A stretch of 16,510 bases of DNA from Lachnospiraceae bacterium (GCA_017420605.1 JAFOIS010000070.1:1-16510), one strand, 5' to 3'; shown: positions 1-6,802, numbered from the stretch's first letter. Translations and numbers: made by a program. Notes: a model not told the origin generated them from the letters alone.

Positions 1-228
1 GCCGCTTCCCATGTAGATGTGGAGGCTCTGGAACTCGCCGGCCGGATCCGGCGGGCCGCTCTCCTCATCGGTCACGACCACCGGCCGATCTTCCTCCCAG
101 CGTTCCTCTTCCACATAGTCAAAACGGTGGCGCATATAGTGATGGTAGGACGTTCCGACGATCATGCAGACCAGCGTCACGATGACGAGGCCGATATAAT
201 ACAGCCGTCTTTTCATTTTACTGTCCAT
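1..228 (-). CDS. Membrane-anchored DUF4097-type protein, N-terminal part only
   Basis: This gene runs off the left edge; 76 codons are visible. The start is the ATG one base after the stop of the upstream HAAS gene, so the two are almost certainly translationally coupled. Residues 1-7 are basic, residues 8-26 form one hydrophobic membrane segment, and residues 38-65 are an acidic, Pro-rich spacer. The last visible residues (GEFQSLHIYMGSG) resemble the opening strand of DUF4097/adhesin-like beta-helix proteins. The assignment leans on context: PadR regulator, HAAS/DUF1700 membrane protein, then DUF4097 protein is a recurrent Bacillota cassette. The function of DUF4097 proteins is not established; a role at the cell envelope is an inference. 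The catalytic or ligand part, if any, lies outside the window. Confidence 0.6.
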   Translation of the reverse strand, partial: MDSKMKRRLYYIGLVIVTLVCMIVGTSYHHYMRHRFDYVEEERWEEDRPVVVTDEESGPPDPAGEFQSLHIYMGSG

Positions 229-229
229 C

Positions 230-1246
230 TTACATCCCTCCGTTCCGGCGTGCCCGCCTCACAGCGAGCACGAGGATCCTGTACAGAACGCCCGCGATGG
301 GCCAGATGAGCCACGTGATCCCCCATTCGAACGTCAGGAAGCTCACACACAGATACACGCACGTGACGGTCGGCCAGTAGACCGAAAGGAAGCCGCTCTT
401 CTCCGCTCCCTCGCGGATCTCCGTCTGCGTACGCGTGAAATTCCCGCCGACCGTATCGCCGCTGTTTTTCCGGAGCAGTTCCTTCGCGGCGCTCTGATAC
501 TGAATGGAGAAGATAATGAGCAGGACGCCGATCCCGGCGATCACGAAAAGGAGGCAGGAGCCGATCGTCTCAAACAGCCGGCTCAATACGCTGATGTTCG
601 AAAGGATGATCACCGGTACGATGCTGGCGATGCAAAGCAGGACCCCCACGATGCGCACGGCGCTGAAGCGCTGCTCATCGGTGCGCACCATTTCCGTAAG
701 GTACTGTGCGGTGGAATAGTCGATGCTGCAGGGTTCCTTCCGGATGTGCGCCCACTTCGCACGCATCCTGCCCGCGATGATGAAGGCCGCGACGCCGGCC
801 ATCACCAGCAGAAACAGGATCATGACCCCGACGGCGTCAAAGAACGAAGACCCTCCCATGTAGTTGCCGATGGTGTCCATGAGGATCGGCCCGCAGACGC
901 TCACGATGCAGGCAAATACGCCGACGCTCAGGATGAGCCCGGCCTTGCGGTCATCGTGCAGGTAATCCCTGATCTCGTCCATGCTGAGCATCCGTCCCGC
1001 GCGCTGCGTATTCTCGACCCTGGCCGGAAGGAAATGGGAGATCCCGAGCACTTCCGAGATCTCGTCGAGATTGCCGAATTCCGAGATCACGGTCCCGACG
1101 GCCGCGTTTTCCGAAAGCCCTTCCGCAATGAGCTCGCTGTATTTATCTTCCATCATCTGGCCGAGCTCGTCTTTCGCCCGCCGGACCTCCGGCGTATTCG
1201 GCATGTTGCGGAACATTGTCTCCAGATAGTTTCTGATGGTCTCCAT
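230..1246 (-). CDS. HAAS / DUF1700-type (permease-prefix domain) membrane protein
   Basis: A 338-residue protein. Residues 1-70 form a soluble, helical, charged domain (METIRNYLETMF...; RRAKDELGQMMEDKYSELIAEG...) of the HAAS/permease-prefix kind that accompanies PadR regulators. A linker follows, then about six hydrophobic segments near 103-123, 137-158, 197-217, 228-248, 287-305 and 309-328. No transport or catalytic motif is visible. The start is supported by AAGGAG seven bases upstream. It sits 44 bp after the PadR gene and one base before the DUF4097-type gene, so the three form one operon. In characterised relatives these cassettes are thought to respond to envelope conditions under PadR control; here that is inference. 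The family assignment by pattern is fairly secure, the molecular role unknown. Confidence 0.7.
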   Translation of the reverse strand: METIRNYLETMFRNMPNTPEVRRAKDELGQMMEDKYSELIAEGLSENAAVGTVISEFGNLDEISEVLGISHFLPARVENTQRAGRMLSMDEIRDYLHDDRKAGLILSVGVFACIVSVCGPILMDTIGNYMGGSSFFDAVGVMILFLLVMAGVAAFIIAGRMRAKWAHIRKEPCSIDYSTAQYLTEMVRTDEQRFSAVRIVGVLLCIASIVPVIILSNISVLSRLFETIGSCLLFVIAGIGVLLIIFSIQYQSAAKELLRKNSGDTVGGNFTRTQTEIREGAEKSGFLSVYWPTVTCVYLCVSFLTFEWGITWLIWPIAGVLYRILVLAVRRARRNGGM

Positions 1247-1290
1247 TTTGTTCTCCTTAGAACCTCATTTCCCGTTTGATCCGGCAGATG

Positions 1291-1653
1291 CTACCGGCTT
1301 TCCCCCGGAAGGAAGCGTCTTCCGTCCACGGAAATGAACCGCTCGACGACGTCCTTCGTCAGTTCCCATTCCTCGCATTTCTCGCGGTAATACGCTCTGC
1401 CCTGCTCCGTGATCCTGTAGTAGGTCCGCCGCTTTCCGGTCTCCGCCTCCATGGTGAACGAAACGATGAAGCCGTTGCGTTCCATCCGCGTGAAGGCCGA
1501 GTACAGCGTGGTCTCCTTGATCACATATTTTTCCTCCGTCATCAGCCGGATCTGCCTTGAGATCTCATAGCCGTAGGACGGCCGGTCGAGGAGCAGGTAC
1601 AGGATCATCGTATCGTTGTATCCGCGAATGATATCGCTGCTGATCCCTGCCAC
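1291..1653 (-). CDS. PadR family transcriptional regulator
   Basis: A 120-residue winged-helix regulator of the small PadR subfamily. The opening IRGYNDTMILYLLLDRPSYG with YGYEI is the PadR signature. The recognition helix lies in TTLYSAFTRMERNGFI (about residues 51-67) and the wing in GKRRTYYRIT (about 76-85), followed by a short C-terminal dimerisation helix. I chose the GTG at 1653: AAGGAG lies seven bases before it and the PadR domain begins right there. An in-frame ATG at 1719 would add 22 residues of Gly/Pro/Lys-rich sequence unlike the family and has no comparable binding site. PadR proteins usually repress their own operon; the dyad at 1775-1799 overlapping the -10 is the obvious candidate operator. 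It likely controls the two membrane-protein genes downstream. Confidence 0.88.
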   Translation of the reverse strand: MAGISSDIIRGYNDTMILYLLLDRPSYGYEISRQIRLMTEEKYVIKETTLYSAFTRMERNGFIVSFTMEAETGKRRTYYRITEQGRAYYREKCEEWELTKDVVERFISVDGRRFLPGESR

Positions 1654-1722
1654 GTTTCCACTCCTTGTCGGTCCGTTTTCTTTCCCCGCGCCGCCCGGAT
1701 CCTTCGGCACGGTCTTCATTCG

Positions 1723-1767
1723 TCTGTCGTTGCAACGGCTGACGATGCAACGCCTGTCAATGCAACG
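1723..1767. repeat. Three contiguous 15-bp tandem units in the PadR leader
   Basis: Three adjacent units (1723-1737, 1738-1752, 1753-1767) share the final TGCAACG and a CTG(T/A)C core near the start. They lie in the presumed 5' leader of the PadR transcript, between the -10 element and the GTG start. Nothing here is coding by my reading. They could be replication-slippage products, a repeated protein- or RNA-binding site, or both. Confidence 0.75.
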
Positions 1768-1774
1768 ACTATCG

Positions 1775-1822
1775 TACTATATCTGTCGTAGTAATAGTAA
1801 CATGGAAAACGGCGGAATACAA
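1775..1822 (-). promoter_or_regulatory. Promoter and candidate PadR operator for the PadR operon
   Basis: Read on the minus strand: a weak -35 TTGTAT (1822-1817), a 17-nt spacer, and -10 TACTAT (1799-1794) preceded by TGT, which makes an extended -10. The same TACTAT is one arm of a perfect inverted repeat whose other arm, ATAGTA on the minus strand, is at 1780-1775, with 13 nt between. A dyad sitting on the -10 and start region is what autorepression by the PadR product would need. That PadR binds here is inference. Confidence 0.5.
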
Positions 1823-1885
1823 TAATATTTTTCTTAAAAAAACATAATAAACGGGGAAAGATGCGCATCCATGGCGCACAAACGC

Positions 1886-1913
1886 AAAAAAGGAGCAGCC
1901 CTGCGGCTGCTCT
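1886..1913 (-). terminator. Rho-independent terminator of the lipoprotein gene
   Basis: A perfect 8-bp stem (1893-1900 with 1905-1912, GAGCAGCC/GGCTGCTC) with a 4-nt loop is followed on the minus strand by six T (1891-1886). It lies 39 bp past the lipoprotein stop. The rest of the 298-bp spacer from 1654 to 1951 holds the PadR promoter, the tandem units and an AT-rich stretch at 1822-1850; I see no gene in it. Confidence 0.88.
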
Positions 1914-1951
1914 CTGCAGGTGTATCCTGCTTTCCTTCCGGAAAAAAGTCT

Positions 1952-2800
1952 TTATCCGATCGGCTTAAGCGTTTTCGGATCGAGTTCCGGACAGTTGTTC
2001 GAAAGCAATAAGTCGCCGTACGAATCGGCGTTGATGCCGACGATCGTTTCACCCGTAAGCGTAATGATCCCGTTGTCTACCATGGCTTTTATATTATCCG
2101 CATTTGTCAGGTCGTCGAACGCAATGATCAGCACAACGTATTCCGCGTCCGAATCCCCTGCCGTTTCGACCCGGGACGACGTGAAGTCAAGATTCGTAAA
2201 GTTCTGATAGACAGAATTGAGGTCTGCGCCGCTTATCTGTTCGTAGGAATAGACACTTGTGGAAAAGAAACAGATGTCCATCAGTTTCTTCATTAAGGAA
2301 CCGGTCTCATAGTATAACTGGAACTCCACATAGTTTTCCGATTTGTCATAGACGAAAACACGCGGAAGTGTGCCTGCACCTTCCTCTTCAAGCAGCTTCG
2401 TGAAATAAAGAGCGGCCTCCCCGCTCAGATATGTGGTGTCCACTTCCGGATCCGGTGCCGGCGTCTCCGTCGGCTCGGGGCTCGGCGTCTCTGTCGGCGC
2501 AGGTGTTTCCGCAGGCGCATCGGAAGACTTATCCTTCCCGGCGCCGATCGCGGTCTTCGGTTCGGAAGTATCGGTCTCAGGCGCGGCGTTCGGATTCGGC
2601 GTTTCCGTCGGCGCGGGCGTTTCCGTCGGGTCGACGACCGTCACCGTCGGCTCTCCGATCTCCGGCGTTTCGGAAGGCGACGTAAGCGAGATCTCCGGAA
2701 TGGAGATGCTGATCGACGAACTCACCTCTTTTTCGCCGCAGGCGGCAAGGGAAAAGGTCATGGCCGCAAGAACAGCAAATACGATCAGTTTCTTTTTCAT
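1952..2800 (-). CDS. Secreted lipoprotein with Pro/Thr/Glu-rich linker, unknown C-terminal domain
   Basis: A 282-residue lipoprotein. The signal peptide is MKKK plus a hydrophobic stretch and the lipobox LAAC, so Cys21 should be lipidated by Lgt and cut by LspA, anchoring the protein outside the membrane. Residues about 57-119 are a low-complexity spacer with repeated TETPAPTETP-like units, typical of a tether through the cell wall. The C-terminal 160 residues (SGEAALYFTKLLEEE... to LKPIG) form a globular domain I do not recognise with confidence; its size and the EYVVLIIAFDDLTNADNI strand recall small YehR-like lipoproteins only vaguely. The start is the second ATG, with AAGGAG six bases before it; the upstream ATG at 2815 lacks a good site. 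It stands alone: divergent from the glycosylase gene and closed by its own terminator. Confidence 0.85.
   Translation of the reverse strand: MKKKLIVFAVLAAMTFSLAACGEKEVSSSISISIPEISLTSPSETPEIGEPTVTVVDPTETPAPTETPNPNAAPETDTSEPKTAIGAGKDKSSDAPAETPAPTETPSPEPTETPAPDPEVDTTYLSGEAALYFTKLLEEEGAGTLPRVFVYDKSENYVEFQLYYETGSLMKKLMDICFFSTSVYSYEQISGADLNSVYQNFTNLDFTSSRVETAGDSDAEYVVLIIAFDDLTNADNIKAMVDNGIITLTGETIVGINADSYGDLLLSNNCPELDPKTLKPIG
2444..2632 (-). repeat. Coding low-complexity repeats of the lipoprotein linker
   Basis: This stretch encodes the Pro/Thr/Glu-rich spacer. Near-identical blocks such as CCGTCGGCGCGGGCGTTTCC and variants recur irregularly at about 2457-2516 and 2597-2632, separated by a less repetitive segment encoding SEPKTAIGAGKDKSSD. 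All spacings keep the frame. Such tracts tend to change length by slippage between strains. Confidence 0.7.
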
Positions 2801-2885
2801 ATAACACTCCTTCATGTTTAATAGTATGCTATGATGAGACAGGCATCCTGCGGATCCCGCAAAGGGTATCCCTTCTGCCCGTCAA

Positions 2886-2891
2886 TATAAT
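2886..2891 (+). promoter_or_regulatory. Possible -10 element for the glycosylase gene
   Basis: A perfect TATAAT lies 74 nt before the glycosylase start in the divergent spacer 2801-2964. I find no convincing -35 at 16-18 nt spacing. A small dyad, AAGGG-TAT-CCCTT at 2862-2874, lies upstream. The promoter of the divergent lipoprotein gene is not resolved; a TACTAT at 2829-2824 on the minus strand is a weak candidate. Confidence 0.3.
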
Positions 2892-2964
2892 ACACTATCC
2901 GGCCGGAAGATTCTACTTTGATTTCCGCCGGCTTTCCGTAGAACGCAGCGCCGAAGGAGAAAAC

Positions 2965-3456
2965 ATGGGCCAATACGAACACATCGTACATCCGATCCCG
3001 CCGCTCTGGGATGAGACGTCAAGGATCCTGATCCTCGGCAGTTTTCCGTCTGTCAAGACGCGGGAAATGAAATTCTTCTACGGGCATCCGCAGAACCGCT
3101 TCTGGTTCGTAATGGCGGAGCTGTTTCAGGAGACGTATCCCGTGACCGCGGAGGAAAGGCGCTCCTTCCTTCTGCGGCACCATATCGCCGCCTGGGACGT
3201 GATCGGGGAATGCGATATCGTCGGTTCGAGCGACGCCTCGATCCGCAATGTGCGCGCCAACGATCTGCGCCCGATCCTTGAGGGCGCCCCGATCCGGAAG
3301 ATCTGCGCGAACGGCAAGACCGCCTTCCGCCTCTATCAGAAATACATCTTCCCCGTAACGGGCCGGGAGGCCGTCTGTCTTCCCTCGACCTCGCCCGCCA
3401 ACGCCGCCGTGCGCCTTCCGCAGCTCACCGAAGCGTGGAGGACGATTCTTTCTTAA
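2965..3456 (+). CDS. DNA-deoxyinosine glycosylase (uracil-DNA glycosylase superfamily, family 6)
   Basis: A 163-residue enzyme, normal length for this family, that removes hypoxanthine arising from adenine deamination and so starts base excision repair. Family signatures in order: ILILGSFPSVKT (21-32), FFYGHPQNRFW (37-47) with the presumed catalytic Asn44, IVGSSDASIRNVRANDL in the middle, and STSPANAAVRLPQLTEAW near the C-terminus, which forms the intercalating loop region. The start has AAGGAG five bases upstream. It is a single-gene unit between a divergent lipoprotein gene and a convergent nagA-like gene, with a hairpin right after the stop. Members of this family have also been annotated as G/U mismatch-specific glycosylases; the hypoxanthine preference is taken from family knowledge, not from this sequence. 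Confidence 0.88.
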   Translation: MGQYEHIVHPIPPLWDETSRILILGSFPSVKTREMKFFYGHPQNRFWFVMAELFQETYPVTAEERRSFLLRHHIAAWDVIGECDIVGSSDASIRNVRANDLRPILEGAPIRKICANGKTAFRLYQKYIFPVTGREAVCLPSTSPANAAVRLPQLTEAWRTILS

Positions 3457-3463
3457 ACCGAAA

Positions 3464-3497
3464 CGGCAGGCCGTCACGTATGACCGCCTGCCGCTTT
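3464..3497. terminator. Hairpin terminator between convergent genes
   Basis: An 8-bp GC stem (3464-3471 with 3486-3493), one C:C mismatch, then a further 4-bp stem (3473-3476 with 3481-3484) and the loop CGTA. It starts 7 bp after the glycosylase stop. The T tract is short on the plus strand (CTTTATC) and split on the minus strand (TTTCGGTTT), so it may serve both directions imperfectly. Confidence 0.65.
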
Positions 3498-3500
3498 ATC

Positions 3501-3554
3501 GCTGTGCCCTGACCTTTACGGTAATTTGCTGTGCCTGGACCGTTACGGTATTTC
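3501..3554. repeat. Two 27-bp imperfect tandem units
   Basis: Units 3501-3527 and 3528-3554 match at 22 of 27 positions (GCTGTGCC, GACC and TTACGGTA are identical). They fill the spacer between the convergent glycosylase and nagA-like genes. Read on the minus strand they are in frame with each other: a short open stretch ending at the TAA 3498-3496 gives NTVTVQAQQ and ITVKVRAQR as the repeated 9-residue blocks. A GTG at 3576 would allow 26 residues, but I see no ribosome binding site. This may be a decayed coding fragment. Confidence 0.7.
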
Positions 3555-3620
3555 CGGAACCAGGATACGGATCCACGCTTTCTTGTATTTCATCGGTTTT
3601 CTCCGCGCGGCGCAGACTTA

Positions 3621-4802
3621 TCAGTCCATCACGATCTTTCCGTCGTCGACCGCAAGCTCGCCTTCCAGGAAGACCTTCTCGACGTTCACTTCGTCGTCGA
3701 TGATGATGATATTCGCCTTTTTGCCGGGCTCAAGACTGCCGATCTCGTCGTCGAGCCCGAGCATCCTGGCCGGATTGATCGTCGCCATGGAGATCGCGTG
3801 CGCAAGGCCGTACGGGGTATGCGTCATGCAGTTCTTCACGCCGTGATCGAGCGTCATGCGCGATCCGGCAAGATAGCCGATATCGTCGTAGTTCAGGTCC
3901 GGGCCGTACCAGATGCCCGCTTCGATATTGTTCAGCGTGTCTTTCTGTTTCGGCATCGAGTCCGTGATCAGGATAATGTGTTCCGGCCCCTTGCATTTGA
4001 TGATCGATTTTGCGAGATCCGGCACGACGTGGATCGCGTTTTCATCCATGATCAGTTCGGAGTAAAGCTCCGGTTCGATCAGGGAATATTCGTCGCAGCC
4101 CGCGCCCGGCGTGCCCTGTGCGCGGCCTTTCGCCTTGCCGGCGTCGCCGTGATGGGTATGGACCTTTACGCCGTATTTGCGGACGCGGCGGCACTGTTCG
4201 GACGTCGCGCTCGAATGGCCGTACGCGAAAATGACGTCCGGATTGACCTTCTTCGCGTAGATCATCACGTCTTCGATATGCTCGCGGGACGGGTCGATCG
4301 CATAGACCGCGACCCGGTCTCCCAGCCCGTCGATGAGCGGCTTATACTCTTCTTCCTTGATGTCGCCGCTCCAGGCGATCTCGTTCTGGAAACTGCCGTG
4401 CAGGTTCATGAACGGGCCTTCCATGTACATGCCGTACTGCATGACGCGGCCCGTGCCGTGATCCTTTTCCGCATCGATCTTATCGGCAGCCTCGAGCATC
4501 TGCTGCATGTTGAGGTTGTGGTACAGGGTCGGCAGGATCGTGGTCTCGCCGTGCACGATGAAGTAATTCGAACAGTACTTCGGATCCTCCGCGAATTTCC
4601 AGGCTCCGCCGCCGTGGTTATGGATATCGATCAGGCCGGGCGCCGTATATTTTCCGTGAGCGTCGATGATCTCGCAGCCTTCCGGGATCTCCACCTCATC
4701 CTCGCGTCCCGCCGCAACGATCCGGTCCTTATCCCAGACGACCGCGGCTTTCCAGATTATGCCAAGCTCCGTTATCAGTTTTGTATTGACGATCGCACGC
4801 AT
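3621..4802 (-). CDS. nagA: N-acetylglucosamine-6-phosphate deacetylase-like amidohydrolase
   Basis: A 393-residue TIM-barrel amidohydrolase, the usual NagA length. NagA converts GlcNAc-6-P to GlcN-6-P and acetate in amino-sugar recycling in the cytoplasm. Metal-site motifs are in place: PGLIDIHNHG (His61, His63), MEGPF (Glu128), YGHSSA (His196), HTHHGDA (His217) and LITDSM, with Asp281 as the catalytic Asp. The segment after His217 (GDAGKAKGRAQGTPGAGCDEY) does not match the THLFNAM-type phosphate/sugar loop of E. coli or Bacillus NagA, so the exact substrate may differ and the symbol is provisional. AAGGAGG lies five bases before the ATG. There is no nagB or sugar PTS gene in the window. Control is probably through the dyad over its promoter. 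Confidence 0.75.
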   Translation of the reverse strand: MRAIVNTKLITELGIIWKAAVVWDKDRIVAAGREDEVEIPEGCEIIDAHGKYTAPGLIDIHNHGGGAWKFAEDPKYCSNYFIVHGETTILPTLYHNLNMQQMLEAADKIDAEKDHGTGRVMQYGMYMEGPFMNLHGSFQNEIAWSGDIKEEEYKPLIDGLGDRVAVYAIDPSREHIEDVMIYAKKVNPDVIFAYGHSSATSEQCRRVRKYGVKVHTHHGDAGKAKGRAQGTPGAGCDEYSLIEPELYSELIMDENAIHVVPDLAKSIIKCKGPEHIILITDSMPKQKDTLNNIEAGIWYGPDLNYDDIGYLAGSRMTLDHGVKNCMTHTPYGLAHAISMATINPARMLGLDDEIGSLEPGKKANIIIIDDEVNVEKVFLEGELAVDDGKIVMD

Positions 4803-4822
4803 ATGAGCCTCCTTGCTGCATG

Positions 4823-4867
4823 GAATGGTTTTCCCATATTATACCATTCTTCTTCGCTCCGTGTCTG
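4823..4867 (-). promoter_or_regulatory. nagA-like promoter with dyad operator
   Basis: On the minus strand: -35 CAGACA (4867-4862, four of six consensus), an 18-nt spacer, and a perfect -10 TATAAT (4843-4838) with TGG in front, an extended -10. A perfect inverted repeat GAATGGT-N13-ACCATTC (arms 4823-4829 and 4843-4849) surrounds the -10 and the start region. A repressor bound there would block RNA polymerase. The sequence does not show which regulator it is. Confidence 0.6.
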
Positions 4868-4942
4868 TCTATTTGTTGCGGATCGCTGAAAATAGGGACC
4901 CCGGGACGGCAGATTTTTCTGTTCAGAGCGGACACGCTGCGG

Positions 4943-4948
4943 TACAAT
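4943..4948 (+). promoter_or_regulatory. Possible -10 element for the DJ-1/M20 pair
   Basis: TACAAT lies 64 nt before the DJ-1 start in the divergent spacer 4803-5011. A -35 (TGTTCA, 17-nt spacing) is weak. This is the best candidate I see for the plus-strand pair. Confidence 0.3.
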
Positions 4949-5011
4949 AGGGTCGGCGCACAGGACGCTGCGCCGGCACGACCGGCGCGCAGAAAGCAGA
5001 GGAGTATGAAC

Positions 5012-5557
5012 ATGAAGTGTGCAGTCGTATTTATCGCAGACGGCCTCGAAGAATGCGAGGCGCTCGTAACCGTCGACCTGCTCCGGCGCGCCGGCATCCG
5101 CGTCATCACCGCGTCCGTAAGCGGGACGCGGGAAGTGACCTCTTCCCATCAGATCACGTTCCGGACAGACGCGCTGGCCGAAGAAGTCGATTATGACTCC
5201 GCCGACATCGTGATCCTGCCCGGCGGCATGCCGGGAACGCTCCATCTTGAGGAGTCAGAGTTCGTACGCAGGAAATGTCTTGATTTTGCGGCGGAGAAAT
5301 ACGTCGCCGCGATCTGCGCCGCGCCGCGGGTGCTCGGCAGCCTCGGGATCCTGCGCGGAAGACGCGCGACCTGCTATCCCGGCAACGAAGAACGTCTCAC
5401 CGGCGCGGAGGCGACCGGCGAAGGCGTCGTGCGGGACGGAAACGTCATCACCGGGCAGGCGCTCGGTTCCGCGATCCCGTTCGCGCTGGAGATCATCCGG
5501 ACGCTCCTTGACGATGCGGCGGCGGATAAGGTCGCAGGCGCGATCGTCGTCAGATAA
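5012..5557 (+). CDS. DJ-1/PfpI family protein
   Basis: A 181-residue class I glutamine-amidotransferase-like protein of the DJ-1/YajL/ThiJ group, full length. Hallmarks: IADGLEECE with Glu16 as the acidic partner, ILPGGMPG (68-75), and the nucleophile elbow AAICAAP with Cys102. The final part has TGEGVVRDGNVITGQALGSA, as in DJ-1. Relatives are credited with glyoxalase III-type methylglyoxal removal, protein or nucleotide deglycation, and oxidative stress sensing; which applies here cannot be read from sequence. I start it at the second of two in-frame ATGs (5012) because GAGGAG lies seven bases before it and only one base before the ATG at 5006. It is followed after 58 bp by the M20 amidohydrolase on the same strand, probably co-transcribed. 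Confidence 0.87.
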   Translation: MKCAVVFIADGLEECEALVTVDLLRRAGIRVITASVSGTREVTSSHQITFRTDALAEEVDYDSADIVILPGGMPGTLHLEESEFVRRKCLDFAAEKYVAAICAAPRVLGSLGILRGRRATCYPGNEERLTGAEATGEGVVRDGNVITGQALGSAIPFALEIIRTLLDDAAADKVAGAIVVR

Positions 5558-5615
5558 CGAAACGGCAGACGTGCCGCCGTGGATTTTCCTGTCCCGGCCT
5601 GATGAGGTGATCTTT

Positions 5616-6791
5616 ATGAAGACATCGGAAGAAATCGTAAAAATGGCGGAAGAAATGCGGGAGGAGATCATTTCCCTCCGGCGGCATTTCCATACGCATC
5701 CCGAAACTTCCTGGAACGAATATGAAACGCAGAAGGCGATCATTTCCTATCTCGAAGGGCTGGGGCTAAACTGCGTGAAAGCGGCGGAGACGGGCGTCAT
5801 CGCAACGCTTGCGGGACCGCGCTCCGACGGCCGGATCCTCGGCATCCGGGCGGATATCGACGCCCTGCCGATCAAAGAAGAGACCGGCCTTCCGTTCGCC
5901 TCGGCAAACGAAGGCGTCTCCCACGCCTGCGGACATGACAACCATATCGCCATGGGGCTTGCGGCGGCAAAGCTTCTTACGGAAATGAAAGACGAGCTGC
6001 CGGTCACGGTGCGGTTCATTTTCCAGCCGGCCGAAGAGGCGATCCACCGCTGCGGCGCGAAGGTCATGCGGGACCACCCGCTTGTCCGGGAGTGCAGCCG
6101 CATGATCGCAATGCACATCTGGAGCAGGATCCCGGCCGGATACGCCGGCATCTCCGAAGGCCCGGTCATGGCTTCCGCCGATACCTTCGATATTACCGTT
6201 ACCGGCCGCGGCGGACACGGCGCGCAGCCGCAGGAGACGGTCGATCCGGTGCCTGCCGCCGCCGAGCTCGTCACTTCCCTGCAGCGCATCGTGAGCCGCG
6301 AGATAGATCCTCTCGATACCGCCGTGCTATCCGTGACGTCCTTCCACGCCGGCACGACCTATAACGTGATCCCGGATACCGCAAAGCTTTCCGGCACGGT
6401 CCGCACCTACAGCGAAAAGGTCTCGGAGGAGATGCCGGTCCGCATGGAACGCATCTGCCGCGGCGTCGGGGAAGCCTCCGGCACGAAGATCCTTCTGGAT
6501 TACCACCGGGGCAACCCGCCGCTCACGAACGACGCGGCCGCGGCATCGTGCGCAAAGAAAGCGGCCGCTCCCGTTTTCGGGGCGGATAAGATCATTGATA
6601 TCCGTTTCATGGTCTCGGAGGATTTCGCGGATTATACGCAGCCGAAATGCATGCTCTTCCTCGGCGGCGGGCTTGCGGACGAAGAGAAGCGTTTCCCGCA
6701 GCACAGCCCGTACTACGTGATCGATGAAAACGTCCTGCCGCTCGGCGTCTCGTACTTTGTCAATTACGTGTTTACCTACGGCGCGGAATAA
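5616..6791 (+). CDS. M20 family amidohydrolase (N-acyl amino acid / hippurate hydrolase type)
   Basis: A 391-residue metallohydrolase, typical for subfamily M20D, which cuts amide bonds of N-acylated amino acids or similar conjugates. Visible in order: LRRHFHTHPETSWNE (21-35), GIRADIDALPIKEETGLPF (76-94), HACGHD with Cys105 and His107 as metal ligands, FQPAEE with Glu140/Glu141, AMHIW with His167, then the lid/dimer domain (FDITVTGRGGHGAQPQ), and a C-terminal RFMVSEDFADY with the last His in QHSPYY. There is no signal peptide, so it is cytoplasmic. The start is the ATG preceded by GAGGTG at six bases; the reading frame extends far upstream but that part overlaps the DJ-1 gene out of frame. 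Natural substrate unknown. Confidence 0.88.
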   Translation: MKTSEEIVKMAEEMREEIISLRRHFHTHPETSWNEYETQKAIISYLEGLGLNCVKAAETGVIATLAGPRSDGRILGIRADIDALPIKEETGLPFASANEGVSHACGHDNHIAMGLAAAKLLTEMKDELPVTVRFIFQPAEEAIHRCGAKVMRDHPLVRECSRMIAMHIWSRIPAGYAGISEGPVMASADTFDITVTGRGGHGAQPQETVDPVPAAAELVTSLQRIVSREIDPLDTAVLSVTSFHAGTTYNVIPDTAKLSGTVRTYSEKVSEEMPVRMERICRGVGEASGTKILLDYHRGNPPLTNDAAAASCAKKAAAPVFGADKIIDIRFMVSEDFADYTQPKCMLFLGGGLADEEKRFPQHSPYYVIDENVLPLGVSYFVNYVFTYGAE

Positions 6792-6802
6792 TAAGCAGAA
6801 AG

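Noticed and set aside
1291..1719. Longer PadR protein starting at the ATG at 1719
   Set aside because: The GTG at 1653 has AAGGAG at seven bases and begins the PadR domain; the extra 22 residues are unlike the family.
2816..2964. Riboswitch or structured RNA in the divergent spacer
   Set aside because: Only a five-base dyad and isolated -10-like hexamers are visible; no known riboswitch core was recognised there or in the spacer 4803-5011.
3543..3593. A 16-codon ATG frame (minus strand) with GGAG seven bases upstream, just after the nagA-like stop
   Set aside because: Too short to judge, and a different frame through the same DNA gives the repeat-consistent reading; the GGAG may be chance.
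3531..4889. A 452-codon open frame on the plus strand opposite the nagA-like gene
   Set aside because: It mirrors a gene with clear amidohydrolase motifs. Its translation is rich in Arg, Asp, His and Val in a pattern typical of the complementary frame of GC-rich coding DNA, with no recognisable domain.
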